Shown piece after piece: positions 32,201 to 44,117 of a DNA stretch of 64,000 nt. Every line of letters begins with the position of its first letter. The first letter of the stretch is position 1. Both the position numbers and the translations under genes were made by a program. Source of the stretch: Antedon mediterranea (Eukaryota; Echinodermata; Crinoidea; Comatulida; Antedonidae); NCBI RefSeq assembly GCF_964355755.1, contig NC_092673.1, positions 10,237,001 through 10,301,000 of the forward strand, in the 5' to 3' direction. A model generated the notes under the pieces. It was not told where the DNA came from, ran no database searches, and saw only the letters and a list, made by a program, of their open reading frames with translations.

Positions 32201-35160
32201 ATGTCTCTCGCCCTGATCTATGTCTCTCTCGCTGATCTATCTCTCTCTCGCTGATCTATCTCTCTCGCTGATCTATCTCTCTCTCTCTCGCTGATCTATC
32301 TCTCTCTGTCTGATATCTCTCTCTCTCTCTCTCTCTCGCTGATCTATCTCTCTCTCTCTCGCTGATCTACCTCTCTCGTTGATCTATCTCTCTCTCGCTG
32401 ATCTATCTATCTCTCTTTCGCTGATCTATCTATCTCTCTCTCTCGCTGATCTATCTCTCTCTCTCGCTGATCTATCTCTCCCTCTCTCTCTCTCGCCGAT
32501 CTATCTCTCTCTCGCTGATCCATTTCTCTCTCGCTGATCTATCTCTCTCTCGCTGATCTATCTCTCTCGCTGATCTATCTCTCTCTCGCTGATCTATCTC
32601 TCTCGCGCTGATCTGTCTCTCTCTCGCTGATCTATCTCTCTCGCTGATCTATCTCTCTCTCGCTGATCTGTCTCTCTCTCGCTGATCTATCTCTCTCTCG
32701 CTGATCTATCTCTCTCTCGCTGATCTATCTCTCTCTCTTGCTGATCTATCTCTCTCTCGCTGATCTATCTCTCTCTCTCGCTGATCTATTTCTCTCTCAC
32801 TGATCTATCTCTCTCTCGCTGATCTATCTCTCTCTCGCTGATCAATCTCTCTCTCACTGATCTATCTCTCTCGCTGATCTATCTCTCTCTCGCTGATCTA
32901 TCTCTCTCGCGCTGATCTATCTCTCTCTCGCTGATCTATCTCTCTCTCGCTGATCTATCTCTCTCGCTGATCTATCTCTCTCTCGCTGATCTGTCTCTCT
33001 CTCGCTGATCTATCTCTCTCTCGCTGATCTATCTCTCTCTCTCGCTGATCTATCTCTCTCTCTTGCTGATCTATCTCTCTCTCGCTGATCTATCTCTCTC
33101 GCTGATCTATTTCTCTCTCACTGATCTATCTCTCTCTCTCACTGATCTATCTCTCTCTCGCTGATCTATCTCTCTCTCGCTGATCTATCTCTCTCTCGCT
33201 GATCTATCTCTCTCTCGCTGATCTATCTCTCTCTCTCGCTGATCTATCTCTCTTTCGCTGATCTATCTCTCTCTCGCTGATCTATCTCTCTCTCGCTGAT
33301 CTATCTCTCTCTCGCAGATCTATATCTCTCTCGCTGATCTATCTCTCTCTCGCTGATCTATCTCTCTCTCTCGCTGATTTATCTCTCTCTCGCTGATCTA
33401 TCTCTCTCGCTGATCTATCTCTCTCTCTCTCTCTGATTGATCTCTCTGTCGCTGATCAATCTCTGTCGCTGATCTATCTCTCTCTCACTGATCTATCTCT
33501 CTCTCGCTGATCTATCTCTCTCTCGCAGATCTATCTCTCTCGCTGATCTATCTCTCTCTCGCTATTCTATCTCTCTCTCGATGATCTATCTATCTCTCGC
33601 TGATCTATCTCTCTCTCGCTGATCTATCTCTCTCTCGCTGATCTATTTCTCTCTCGCAGATCTATCTCTCTCTCGCTGATCTATCTCTCTCTCGCTGATC
33701 TATCTCTCTCTCGCTGATCTATCTCTCTCTCGCTTATCTATCTCTCTCTCACTGATCTATCTCTCTCTCGCTGATCTATCTCTCTCTCGCTGATCTATCT
33801 CTCTCGCTGATCTATCTCTCTCTCGCTGATCTATCTCTCTCCCGCTGATCTATCTCTCTCTCGCTGATCTATCTCTCTCTCTCTGATCTATCTCTCTCGC
33901 TGATCTATTTCTTTCTCGCTGATCTATCTCTCTCTCGCTGATCTATCTCTCTCTCGCTGATCTATCTCTCTCTCGCTGATCTATCTCTCTCTCTCTCGCT
34001 GATCTATCTCTCTCTCTCGCTGATCTATTTCTCTCTCTCGCTGATCTATCTATCTCTCGCTGATCTCTCTCTTTCTATCTCTCGCTGATCTATCTCTCTC
34101 TCGCTGATCTATCTCTCTCTCTCTCTCTCTCTCGCTGATCTATCTCTCTCTCGCTGAAATCTATCTCTCTCTCGCTGATATCTCTCTCTCTCTCTCTCTG
34201 ATCTCTCTCTCTCGCTGATCTATCTCTCTCTCGCTGATCTCTCTCTCTCTCGCTGATCTATCTCTCTTTCTCTCTCGCTGATCTATCTCTCTCTCGCTGA
34301 TCTATCTATCTCTCTCTCGCTGATCTATCTCTCTCTGTCGCTGATCTATCTCTCTCTCGCTGATCTATCTCTCTCGCTGATCTATCTCTCTCTGTCTGAT
34401 ATCTCTCTCTCTCTCTCTCGCTGATCTATCTCTCTCTCGCTGATCTACCTCTCTCGCTGATCTATCTCTCTCTCGCTGATCTATCTCTCTCTCGCTGAGC
34501 TATCTCTCTCTCGCTGATCTATGTCTCTCGCCCTGATCTATGTCTCTCTCGCTGATCTATCTCTCTCTCGCTGATCTATCTCTCTCGCTGATCTATCTCT
34601 CTCTCTCTCTCGCTGATCTATCTCTCTCTGTCTGATATCTCTCTCTCTCTCTTTCGCTGATCTATCTCTCTCTCTCTCGCTGATCTACCTCTCTCGTTGA
34701 TCTATCTCTCTCTCGCTGATCTATCTATCTCTCTCTCGCTGATCTATCTATCTCTCTCTCGCTGATCTATCTCTCTCTCTCGCTGATCTATCTCTCCCTC
34801 TCTCTCTCGCTGATCTATCTCTCTCTCGCTGATCTATCTATCTCTCTCTCGCTGATCTAGCTCTCTCTCTCGCTGATCTAGCTCTCTCTCTCGCTGATCT
34901 ATCTACCTCTCTCTCGCTGATCTTTCTCTCTCTCGCTGACCTATCTCTCTCTCGCTGATCTATCTATCTCTCTCTCGCTGATCTATCTATCTCTCTCTCT
35001 CGCTGATCTATCTATCTCTCTCTCGCTGATCTATCTATCTATCTATCTCTCTCTCTCGCTGATCTATCTATCTCTCTCTCGCTGATCTATCTATCTCTCT
35101 CTCGCTGATCTATCTATCTCTCTCTCGCTGATATATCTCTTTCTCTCTCGCTGATCTATC
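28301..35160 (+). repeat. Large satellite higher-order repeat, copy 2 (~6.87 kb)
   Basis: This is the second copy of the block described for 21420-28300. Collinearity ends near 35130-35160, after a shared GATATATCTCTTTCTCTCTCG marker. Beyond this the sequence continues as ordinary satellite with many CTATCTATC units and short (AT)n variants (GATATATATATC near 35270 and 35516). Confidence 0.85.
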
Positions 35161-36319
35161 TCTCTCTCGCTGATCTATCTATCTCTCTCTCGCTGATCTA
35201 TCTACCTCACTCTCGCTGATCTATCTCTATCTCGCTGATCTATCTCTCTCGCTGATCTATCTCTCTCTGTCTGATATATATATCTCTCTCTCTCTCGCTG
35301 ATCTATCTCTCTCTTGCTGATCTACCTCTCTCGCTGATCTATTTCTCTCTCGCTGATCTATCTCTCTCTCGCTGATCTATCTCTCTCTCTCGCTGATCTA
35401 TGTCTCTCGCGCTGATCTATGTCTCTCTCGCTGATCTATCTCTCTCTCGCTGATCTATCTCTCTCGCTGATCTATCTCTCTCTCTCTCTCTCGCTGATCT
35501 ATCTCTCTCTGTCTGATATATATATATCTCTCTCTCTCTCTCGCTGATCTAACTCTCTCTCTCTCGCTGATCTACCTCTCTCGCTGATCTATCTCTCTCT
35601 CGCTGATCTATCTATCTCTCTCTCGCTGATCTATCTATCTCTCTCTCGATGATCTATCTCTCTCTCTCGCTGATCTATCTCTCTCTCTCTCGCTGATCTA
35701 TCTCTCTCTCGCTGATCTATCTATCTCTCTCTCGCTGATCTATCTCTCTCTCGCTGATCTATCTACCCCTCGCTGACCTATCTCTCTCTCGCTGATCTAT
35801 CTATCTCTCTCTCGCTGATCTATCTATCTCTCTCTCTCGCTGATCTATCTATCTCTCTCTCTCGCTGATCTATCTATCTCTCTCTCTCTCTCGCTGATCT
35901 ATCTATCTCTCTCTCGCTGATCTATCTATCTCTCTCTCGCTGATCTATATATCTCTCTCTCGCTGATCTATCTCTCTCTCTCTATCGCTGATCTATCTCT
36001 CTCTCGCTGATCTATCTATCTCTCTCTCGCTGATCTATCTACCTCTCTCTCGCTGATCTATCTCTCTCTCGCTGACCTATCTCTCTCTCGCCTATCTATC
36101 TCTCTCTCGCTGATCTATCTATCTCTCTCTCTCGCTGATCTATCTATCTCTCTCTCGCTGATCTATCTATCTCTCTCTCGCTGATCCATCTATCTCTCTG
36201 TCCCTGATCTATCTCTCTCTCGCTGATCTATCTATCTCTCTTTCGCTGATCTATCTCTCTCTCGCTGATCTATCTATCTCTCTCTCGCTGATCTATCTAT
36301 CTCTCTCTCGCTGATCTAC

Positions 36320-36929
36320 CTGAAAAAAACTGTAATTTAAAGCAATAAAATGGTCAAATTGTCTGGAAGCCAATGAGTTTTTGGGTAATTTAACTGTTTA
36401 TTTTGTTTTTTTATAGGTTAAATAATTTTTTCCCCGTTCTTTTTTCTTATGGAAGTGAACAACTTCATTAAAACTGCATATTGGCCTATTTAAAGTCCGA
36501 TTTCAAAAATCTTTATTTTTCATGATTTTGGGAGACAATATACATCTTTAATTTTAAAATAAAGTATATACATTTTATAAGATTAATAAATAATATTTTA
36601 AACGGTAAAATATTAAATAGCCCCATTACTACAATGTTACTTAAGTAGTAAGCAGGGCTCTATAAAAACCATTTTCCGATTTTTTAATATAAAATACATT
36701 ATAATAAAAATTATTACTGAAGACGTAGATATTAAATTGTCAAAGTATGAATACTGATCATATCTGATATTTTCAGGGGTCCCTGATATTATAAAATACT
36801 ATTAATATGATAGCAATAGAGACGGAGGCATGCTCAGCCATAATAACTGAACCAATAAAAAATGTACAAGATTCACGCGCTGTCATCATGTATAGTTTCA
36901 CCCTGTCTTGCCCTTTTCACGTTTAAACT
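36320..36929. other. AT-rich single-copy spacer
   Basis: This is the first non-repetitive sequence after the 33-kb array, starting abruptly after GATCTACCTG. It is AT-rich with stops in all frames, and no coding frame, tRNA or known element is seen. It ends at the left inverted repeat of the iteron element. It may be original host DNA or the remnant of an older transposon. Confidence 0.6.
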
Positions 36930-37342
36930 CCGCCTTCTAATTTAAATGTTAAAACCGAGCCTACTCAAGCGTGGGACAAAATGTTTTAAAAAACTTTTTG
37001 TCCCACGCTTGAGGAGGCAAGTCTAACAAAATTCATTTTGTCGCGACAAAATGAATTTTGTCTACACAGAATGTATTTTGTCTACACAGAATAAATTTTG
37101 TCTACACAGAATACATTTTGTCGCCACAAAATGAATTTTGTCGTTACAGAATGAATTTTGTCTACACAGAATTAATTTTGTCCACACAGAATTAATTTTG
37201 TCTACACAAAATGAATTTTGTCGTTACAGAATGAATTTTGTCGCCACAAAATAAATTTTGTCGTTACGGAATGAATTTTGTCTACACAGAATTAATTTTG
37301 TCAACACAGAATTAATTTTGTCTTCACAGAATGAATTTTGTC
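36930..37342 (+). repeat. Left inverted repeat with about 17 iterons
   Basis: The outer ~90 bp contain the shared terminal sequence and a hairpin (36959-37018). From about 37023 an array of 18-bp units runs to 37342, each a near-palindrome around ACAGAATGAATTTTGT. The variant triplets before ACA run CGC, CTA, CTA, CTA, CGC, CGT, CTA, CCA, CTA, CGT, CGC, CGT, CTA, CAA, CTT. The array passes directly into the 86-bp satellite. Confidence 0.85.
36959..37018. repeat. 23-bp-stem hairpin at the left end of the element
   Basis: Bases 36959-36981 and 36996-37018 are reverse complements at 22 of 23 positions, around a 14-base AT-rich loop. The core is CTCAAGCGTGGGACAAAA. The right end of the element carries this segment only once (44773-44795), so the left end has gained an extra inverted copy. 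Confidence 0.9.
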
Positions 37343-40300
37343 AAGTTTCATCGAAATGCACAAAATGGTCTAAAACGTCTCCAAATGCGATTTGAAGCTA
37401 TTTTGTGCACTTTGATTGTTTTTTGTGAAAAGTTTCATCGAAATGCACAAAATGGTCAAAAACGTCTCCAAATACGATAATAAGCTGTTGTATGCACATT
37501 GATGTTTTTGTGTGAAAAAGTCTCATCGAAATGCACAAAATGGTCTAAAACGTCACTAAATCAGTTTTGAAGCTATTCTAAGCACTTTGGTGTTTTTTTA
37601 TGTTACCAAGTTTTTTCGAAATGCACAAAATGGTCAAAAACGTCTCTAAATGCGATTTGAAGTTATTTTGTGCACTTTGATGTTTTGTGTGAAAAGTTTT
37701 ATCGAAATGCTCAAAATGGTCTAAAACGGTTTCAAATGTGATTTTAAGCACTTTGATGTTTTTGAGTAATCAAGTTTCATCGAAATGCACAAAATGGTCT
37801 AAAACGTCTGCAAACGCGATTTGAAGCTATTTTGTGCACTTTGATGTTTTGTGTAATCCAGTTTCATCGAAATGCACAAAATTGTCTAAAACGTCTCCAA
37901 ATACGATATTAAGCTATTGTATGCACTTTGATGTTTTTGTGTGAAAAGTTTTTTCGAAATGCACAAATGGTCTAAAACGTCTCCAAATACGATAATAAGC
38001 TGTTGTATGCACATTGATGTTTTTGTGTTAAAAGTCTCATCGAAATGCACTAAATCCGTTTTGAAGCTATTCTAAGCACTTTGGTGTTTTTTTATGTTAC
38101 CAAGTTTTTTCGAAATGCACAAAATGGTCTAAAAAGTCTCCAAATGCGATTTGAAGCTATTTTGTGCACTTTGATGTTTTGTGTAATGAAACGCACAAAA
38201 TGGTCTAAAACGTCTCCAAATGTGATTTGAAGCTATTTTGTGCACTTTGTTGTTTTGTGTGAAAAGTTTCATCGAAAAGCACAAAAATGGTCTAAAACGT
38301 CTCCAAATACGATGTTAAGCTATTGAATGCACTTTGATGTTTTTGTGTGCAAAGTTTTTCCAAATACACAAAATGGTCTAAAACGTCTCCAAATGCGATT
38401 TGGAGCTCTTTTGTGCACTTTGATATTTTGTGTCAAAAGTTTTATTGAAATGCTCGAAATGGTCTAAAACGGTTTCAAATGTGATTTTAAGCACTTTGAT
38501 GTTTTTGTGGAACCAAGTTTCATCGAAATGCACAAAAAAATCTAAAACGTCTCCAAATGCGATTTAAAGCTATTTTGTGCATTTTAATGTTTTGTGTGAA
38601 AAGTTTTATCGAAATGCTCGAAATGGGCTAAAACGGTTTCAAATGTGATTTTAAGCACTTTGATATTTTTGTGTAATCAAGTTTCATTGAAATGCACAAA
38701 ATGGTCTAAAACGTCTCCAAATGCGATTTGAAGCTATTTTGTGCACTTTGATATTTTGTGTAATGAAACGCACAAAATGGTCTAAAACGTCTCCAAATAC
38801 GACAATAAGCTATTGTATGCACATTGATGTTTTTGTGTGAAAAGTTTCATCGAAATGCACAAAATGGTCTAAAACGTCTCCAAACGCGATTTGAAGCTAT
38901 TTTGTGCACTTTAATAGTTTGTGTGAAAAGTTTAATCGAAATGCTCAAAATGGTCTAAAACGGTTTCAAATGTGATTTTAAGCACTTTGATATTTTTGTG
39001 CAATCAAGTTTTTTCGAAATGGTCTAAAACGTCTCCAAATGCGATTTGAAGCTATTTTGTGCACTTTGATGTTTTGTGTAATGAAACGCACAAAATGGTC
39101 TAAAACGTCTGCAAAAGCGATTTGAAGCTATTTTGTGCACTTTGATGTTTTGTGTGAAAAGTTTCATCGAAATGCACAAAATGGTCTAAAACTTCTCCAA
39201 ATACGATATTAAGCTATTTTATGCACTTTGATGTTTTTGTGTGAAAAGTTTTTTCGAAATGCACAAAATGGTCTAAAACGGTTTCAAATGTGATTTTAAG
39301 CACTTTGATATTTTTGTGTAATCAAGTTTCATCGAAATGCACAAAATGGTCTAAAACGTCTCCAAATGGGATTTTAAGCTATTTTGTGCACTTTGATGTT
39401 TTGTGTAATGAAAGGCACAAAATGGTCTAAAACGTCTCCAAATACGATAATAAGCTGTTGTATGCACATTGATGTTTTTGTGTGAAAAGTTTCATTGAAA
39501 TGCACAAAATGGTCTAAAACGTCTCCAAATGCGATTTGAAGCTATTTTGTGCACTTTAATAGTTTGTGTGATAAGTTTTATCGAAATGCTCAAAATGGTC
39601 TAAAACGGTTTCAAATGTGATTTTAAGCACTTTGATATTTTTGTGTAATCAAGTTTTTTCAAAATGCACAAAATGGTCTAAAACGTCTGCATATGCGATT
39701 TGAAGCTATTTGTGCACTTTGATGTTTTGTGTGAAAAGTTTCATCGAAATGCAAAAAATGATCTAAAACGTCTCCAAATACGATATTAAGCTATTGTATG
39801 CACTTTGATGTTTTTGTGTGAAAAGTTTTTTTGAAATGCACAAAATGGTCTAAAACGTCTCCAAATGCGATTTGGAGCTTTTTTGTGCACTTTGATGTTT
39901 TGTGTCAAAATTTCTATAGAAATGCTCGAAATGGTCTAAAACGGTTTCAAATGTGATTTTAAGCACTTTGATATTTTTGTGTAGCCAAGTTTTAAAGGCA
40001 AAAAAAATCTAAAACGTCTCCAAATGCGATTTAAAGCTATATTGTGCACTTTAATGTTTTGTGTGAAAAATTTTATCGAAATGCTCAAAATGGTCTAAAA
40101 CGGTTTCAAATGTGATTTTAAGTACTTTGATGTTTTTATGTAACCAAGTTTCATCGAAATGCACAAAATGGTCTAAGACGTCTCCAAATGCAATTTGAAG
40201 CTATTTTGTGCACTTTGATGTTTTGTGTGAAAAGTTTCATCGAAATGCACAAAATGGTCTAAAACGTCTCCAAATGCGATTTGAAGCTATTTTGTGCACT

Positions 40301-40879
40301 TTGATGTTTTGTGTGAAAAGTTTCATCGAAATGCACAAAATGGTCTAAAACGTCTCCAAATCCGTTTTGAAGCTATTCTAAGCACTTTGGTGTTTTTATG
40401 TTAACAATTTTTTTCCAAATTCTCAAAATGTTCTAATACGGTTTCAAATGTGATTTTAAGGACTTTGATGTTTTTGTGTAATCAAGTTTCATCGAAATGC
40501 ACAAAATGGTCTAAAACGTCTCCAAATGCGATTTGAAGCTATTTTGTGCACTTTTATGTTTTGTGTGAATAGTTTCATCGAAATGCACAAAATGGTCTAA
40601 AACGTCTCCAAATACGATATTAAGCTATTGTATGCACTTTTATGTTTTTGTGTGAAAAGTTTTTTCGAAATGCACAAAATGGTCTAAAATGTCTCCAAAT
40701 GCGATTTGGAGCTCATTTGTGCATTTTGATGGTTTGTGTCAAATGTTTTATAGAAATGCTCGAAATGGTCTAAAACGGTTTCAAATGTGATTTTAAGCAC
40801 TTTGATGTTTTTGTGTGAAAAGTTTCTTAGAAATGCACAAAATGGTCTAAAACGTCTCCAAATCCGTTTTGAAGCTATT
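37343..40879 (+). repeat. ~86-bp satellite array (about 42 monomers)
   Basis: Units read TTTCATCGAAATGCACAAAA, then a TGGTCTAAAACGTCTCCAAA segment, TGCGATTTGAAGCTATTTTG and a TGCACTTTGATG end. Exact 86-bp spacing is seen at 40235 to 40321. Two monomer classes alternate irregularly. One has CGTCTCCAAATGCGATTTGAAGC. The other is shorter with CGGTTTCAAATGTGATTTTAAGC and a GTAATCAAG end. There is also an ATACGATATTAAGCTATTGTATGC subtype. The array is AT-rich and has no coding potential. The last unit is cut at GAAGCTATT, where the inverted 19-bp satellite begins. Confidence 0.93.
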
Positions 40880-42512
40880 AGATCAGCGAGAGAGAGATAG
40901 ATCAGCGAGAGAGAGATAGATCAGCGAGAGAGAGATAGATCAGCGAGAGAGAGATAGATCAGCGAGTGAGAGATAGATCAGCGATAGAGAGATAGATCAG
41001 CGAGAGAGAGATAGATCAGTGATAGAGAGATAGATCAGTGAGAGAGAGATAGATCAGCGAGAGAGAGATAGATCAGCGAGAGAGAGATAGATCAGCAAGA
41101 GAGAGAGATAGATCAGCGAGAGAGAGATAGATCAGCGAGAGAGAGATAGATCAGCGAGAGAGAGATAGATCAGCGAGAGAGAGATAGATCAGCGAGAGAG
41201 AAATAGATCAGCGAGCGAGAGACAGATCAGCGAGAGAGAGATAGATCAGCGAGAGAGAGATAGATCAGCGAGAGAGATAGAGATAGATCAGCGAGCGAGA
41301 GATAGATCAGCGAGAGAGAGATAGATCAGCGAGAGAGAGATAGATCAGCGAGAGAGAGAGATATAGATCAGCGAGAAAGAGATAGATCAGCGCGAGAGAG
41401 ATATCAGAGAGAGAGAAAGATAGATCAGCGAGAGAGAGATAGATCAGCGAGAGAGAGAGATAGATCAGTGAGAGAGAGATAGATCAGCGAGAGAGAGATA
41501 GATCAGCGAGAGAGAGATAGATCAGCAGGAGAGAGAGATAGATCAGCGAGAGAGAGAGATAGATCAGCGAGAGAGAGATAGATCAGCGAGAGAGAGATAG
41601 ATCAGCGAGAGAGAGATAGATCAGCGAGAGAGAGATAGATCAGCGAGCGAGAGATAGATCAGCGAGAGAGAGATAGATCAGCGAGAGAGAGACAGATCAG
41701 CGAGAGAGAGAGATATAGATCAGCGAGAAAGAAATAGATCAGCGCGAGAGAGATATCAGAGAGAGAGAGAGAGATAGATCAGCGAGAGAGAGATAGATCA
41801 GCGAGAGAGAGAGAGATAGATCAGCGAGAGAGAGAGAGATAGATCAGCGAAAGAGAGAGATAGATCAGCCAGAGAGAGAGAGAGATAGATCAGCGAGAGA
41901 GAGAGAGATAGATCAGCGAGAGAGAGATAGATCAGCGAGAGAGAGATAGATCAGTGATAGAGAGATAGATCGGCGAGAGAGAGAGATAGATCAGCGAGAG
42001 AGAGATAGATCAGCGAGAGAGAGATAGATCAGCGAGAGAGAGATAGATCCGCGAGAGAGAGATAGATCAGCGAGAGAGAGATAGATCAGCGAGAGAGATA
42101 GATCAGCGAGAGAGATAGATCAGCGAGAGAGAGATAGATCAGCGAGAGAGAGAGAGAGAGAGAGATAGATCAGCGAGAGAGAGATAGATCAGCGAGAGAG
42201 AGAGAGAGAGATAGATCAGCGAGAGAGAGAGATAGATCAGCGAGAGAGAGAGAGAGATAGATCAGCGAGGAGGAGAGATAGATCAGCGAGAGAGAGAGAT
42301 AGATCAGCGACAGAGAGAGAGAGAGAGATAGATCAGCGACAGAGAGAGATAGATCAGCGACAGAGAGAGATAGATAAGCGACAGAGAGAGATAGATCAGC
42401 GACAGAGAGAGATAGATCAGCGAGAGAGAGAGCTAGAGATAGATCAGCGAGAGAGAGAGAGAGAGATAGATCAGCGAGAGAGAGAGAGATAGATCAGCGA
42501 GAGAGAGATAGA

Positions 42513-42543
<31 letters not shown>

Positions 42544-43891
42544 TAGATCAGCGCGAGAGAGAGATAGATCAGCAAGAGAGAGAGATAAATCAGCGAGAGA
42601 GAGAGAGAGATAGATCAGCGAGAGAGAGATAGATCAGCGAGAGAGAGAGATAGATCAGCGAGAGAGAGATAGATCAGCGATAGAAAGATAGATCAGCGAG
42701 AGAGTTAGATCAGCGAGAGAGAGATAGAACAGCGAGAGAGAGATAGATTAGCCAGAGAGAGATAGATCAGCGAGAGAGAGATAGATCAGCGAGAGAGAGA
42801 TAGATCAGCGAGAGAGATAGATCAGCGAGAGAGAGATAGATCAGCGAGAGAGAGAGATAGATCAGCGCGAGAGAGAGATAGATCAGCGAGAGAGAGAGAT
42901 AGATCAGCGAGAGAGAGAGAGAGATAGATCAGCGAGAGAGAGATAGATCAGCGAGAGAGAGAGATAGATCAGCGAGAGAAAGATAGATCAGTGATAGAGA
43001 GATAGATCATCGAGAGAGATAGATCAGCGAGAGAGAGATAGATCAGCGAGAGAGAGATAGATCAGCGAGAGATATAGATCAGCGAGAGAGATAGATTAGC
43101 GAGAGAGAGATAAGATCAGCGAGAGAGAGAGAGAGATCAGCGAGAGAGAGATAGATCAGCGAGAGAGAGATAGATCAGCGAGAGAGAGATAGATTAGCGA
43201 GAGAAAGATAGATCAGTGAGAGAGAGATAGATCGGCGAGAGAGAGATAGATCAGCGAGAGAGAGATAGATCAGCGAGAGAGATAGATCAGCGAGAGAGAT
43301 AGATCAGCGAGAGAGATAGATCAGTGAGAGAGAGATAGATCAGCGAGAGAGAGAGAGAGAGATAGATCAGCGAGAGAGAGATAGATCAGCGAGAGAGAGA
43401 GAGAGATCAGCGAGAGAGAGATAGATCAGCGAGAGAGAGATAGATCAGCGAGAGAGAGAGATAGATCAGCGAGAGAGAGAGGTAGATCAGCGAGAGAGAG
43501 GTAGATCAGCGAGAGAGAGATAGATCAGCGAGAGAGAGATAGATCAGCGAGAGAGAGATAGATCAGCGAGAGAGAGAGATAGATCAGCGAGAGAGAGATA
43601 GATCAGCGAGAGAGACACAGATCAGCGAGAGAGAGATAGATCAGCGAGAGAGAGATAGATCAGCGAGAGAGAGATAGATCAGTGAGAGAGAGATAGATCA
43701 GCGAGAGAGAGATAGATCAGCGAGAGAGAGATAGATCAGCGAGAGAGAGAGATAGATCAGCGAGAGAGAGATAGATCAGCGAGCGAGAGATAGATCAGCG
43801 AGAGAGAGATATATCAGCGAGAGAGAGATAGATCAGCGAGAGAGAGATAGATCAGCTAGAGAGATAGATCAGCGAGAGAGAGAGATAGATC
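40880..43891 (-). repeat. Inverted block of the 19-bp satellite inside the element
   Basis: The + strand here reads AGATCAGCGAGAGAGAGAT repeats, the exact reverse complement of the 3056-36319 array, including its marker variants (CACTGATC, GCGGATC, CTAGCTCTCTC). The block is about 3.0 kb, or about 150 units. The variant string near 42190-42440 matches in inverted form the 6.2-6.4 kb and 7.7-7.9 kb regions of the main array (CAGTCGCTGATC-like and TAGCTCTC variants), so the block was probably copied from that array or an immediate relative. Confidence 0.95.
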
Positions 43892-44117
43892 GAAGAAATT
43901 TGGTTAATGCAATCTAGGAACAATGAAGCGCAACCAGTACGCTACTTGAAAGATATCTCTTAATTGTTGTTATTATTTGACAATATTTGGACTTTTATTT
44001 GGTGTTGAACTCATAGTGATAAACAAGGAACTCATATAAAAGGAAAGTACACTTTTTATTACAGAACCCATTGCTAGATCCAAGTGATTTAGTACGGGGC
44101 GCCGTATGGGACATTGC
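43892..44117. other. Single-copy island inside the iteron element
   Basis: This is about 225 bp of AT-rich, non-repetitive sequence between the inverted 19-bp satellite and the right iteron array. It contains AAAGATATCTC and GGGGCGCCGTATGG stretches and no long coding frame. It may be the only original internal sequence of the element. Confidence 0.6.

Noticed and set aside
37023-37342. CRISPR-like appearance of regularly spaced short palindromic units
   Set aside because: The repeat-plus-spacer period is only 18 bp with 3-base variable positions, and the array recurs inverted at the other end of the element. This is an iteron array in a eukaryote.
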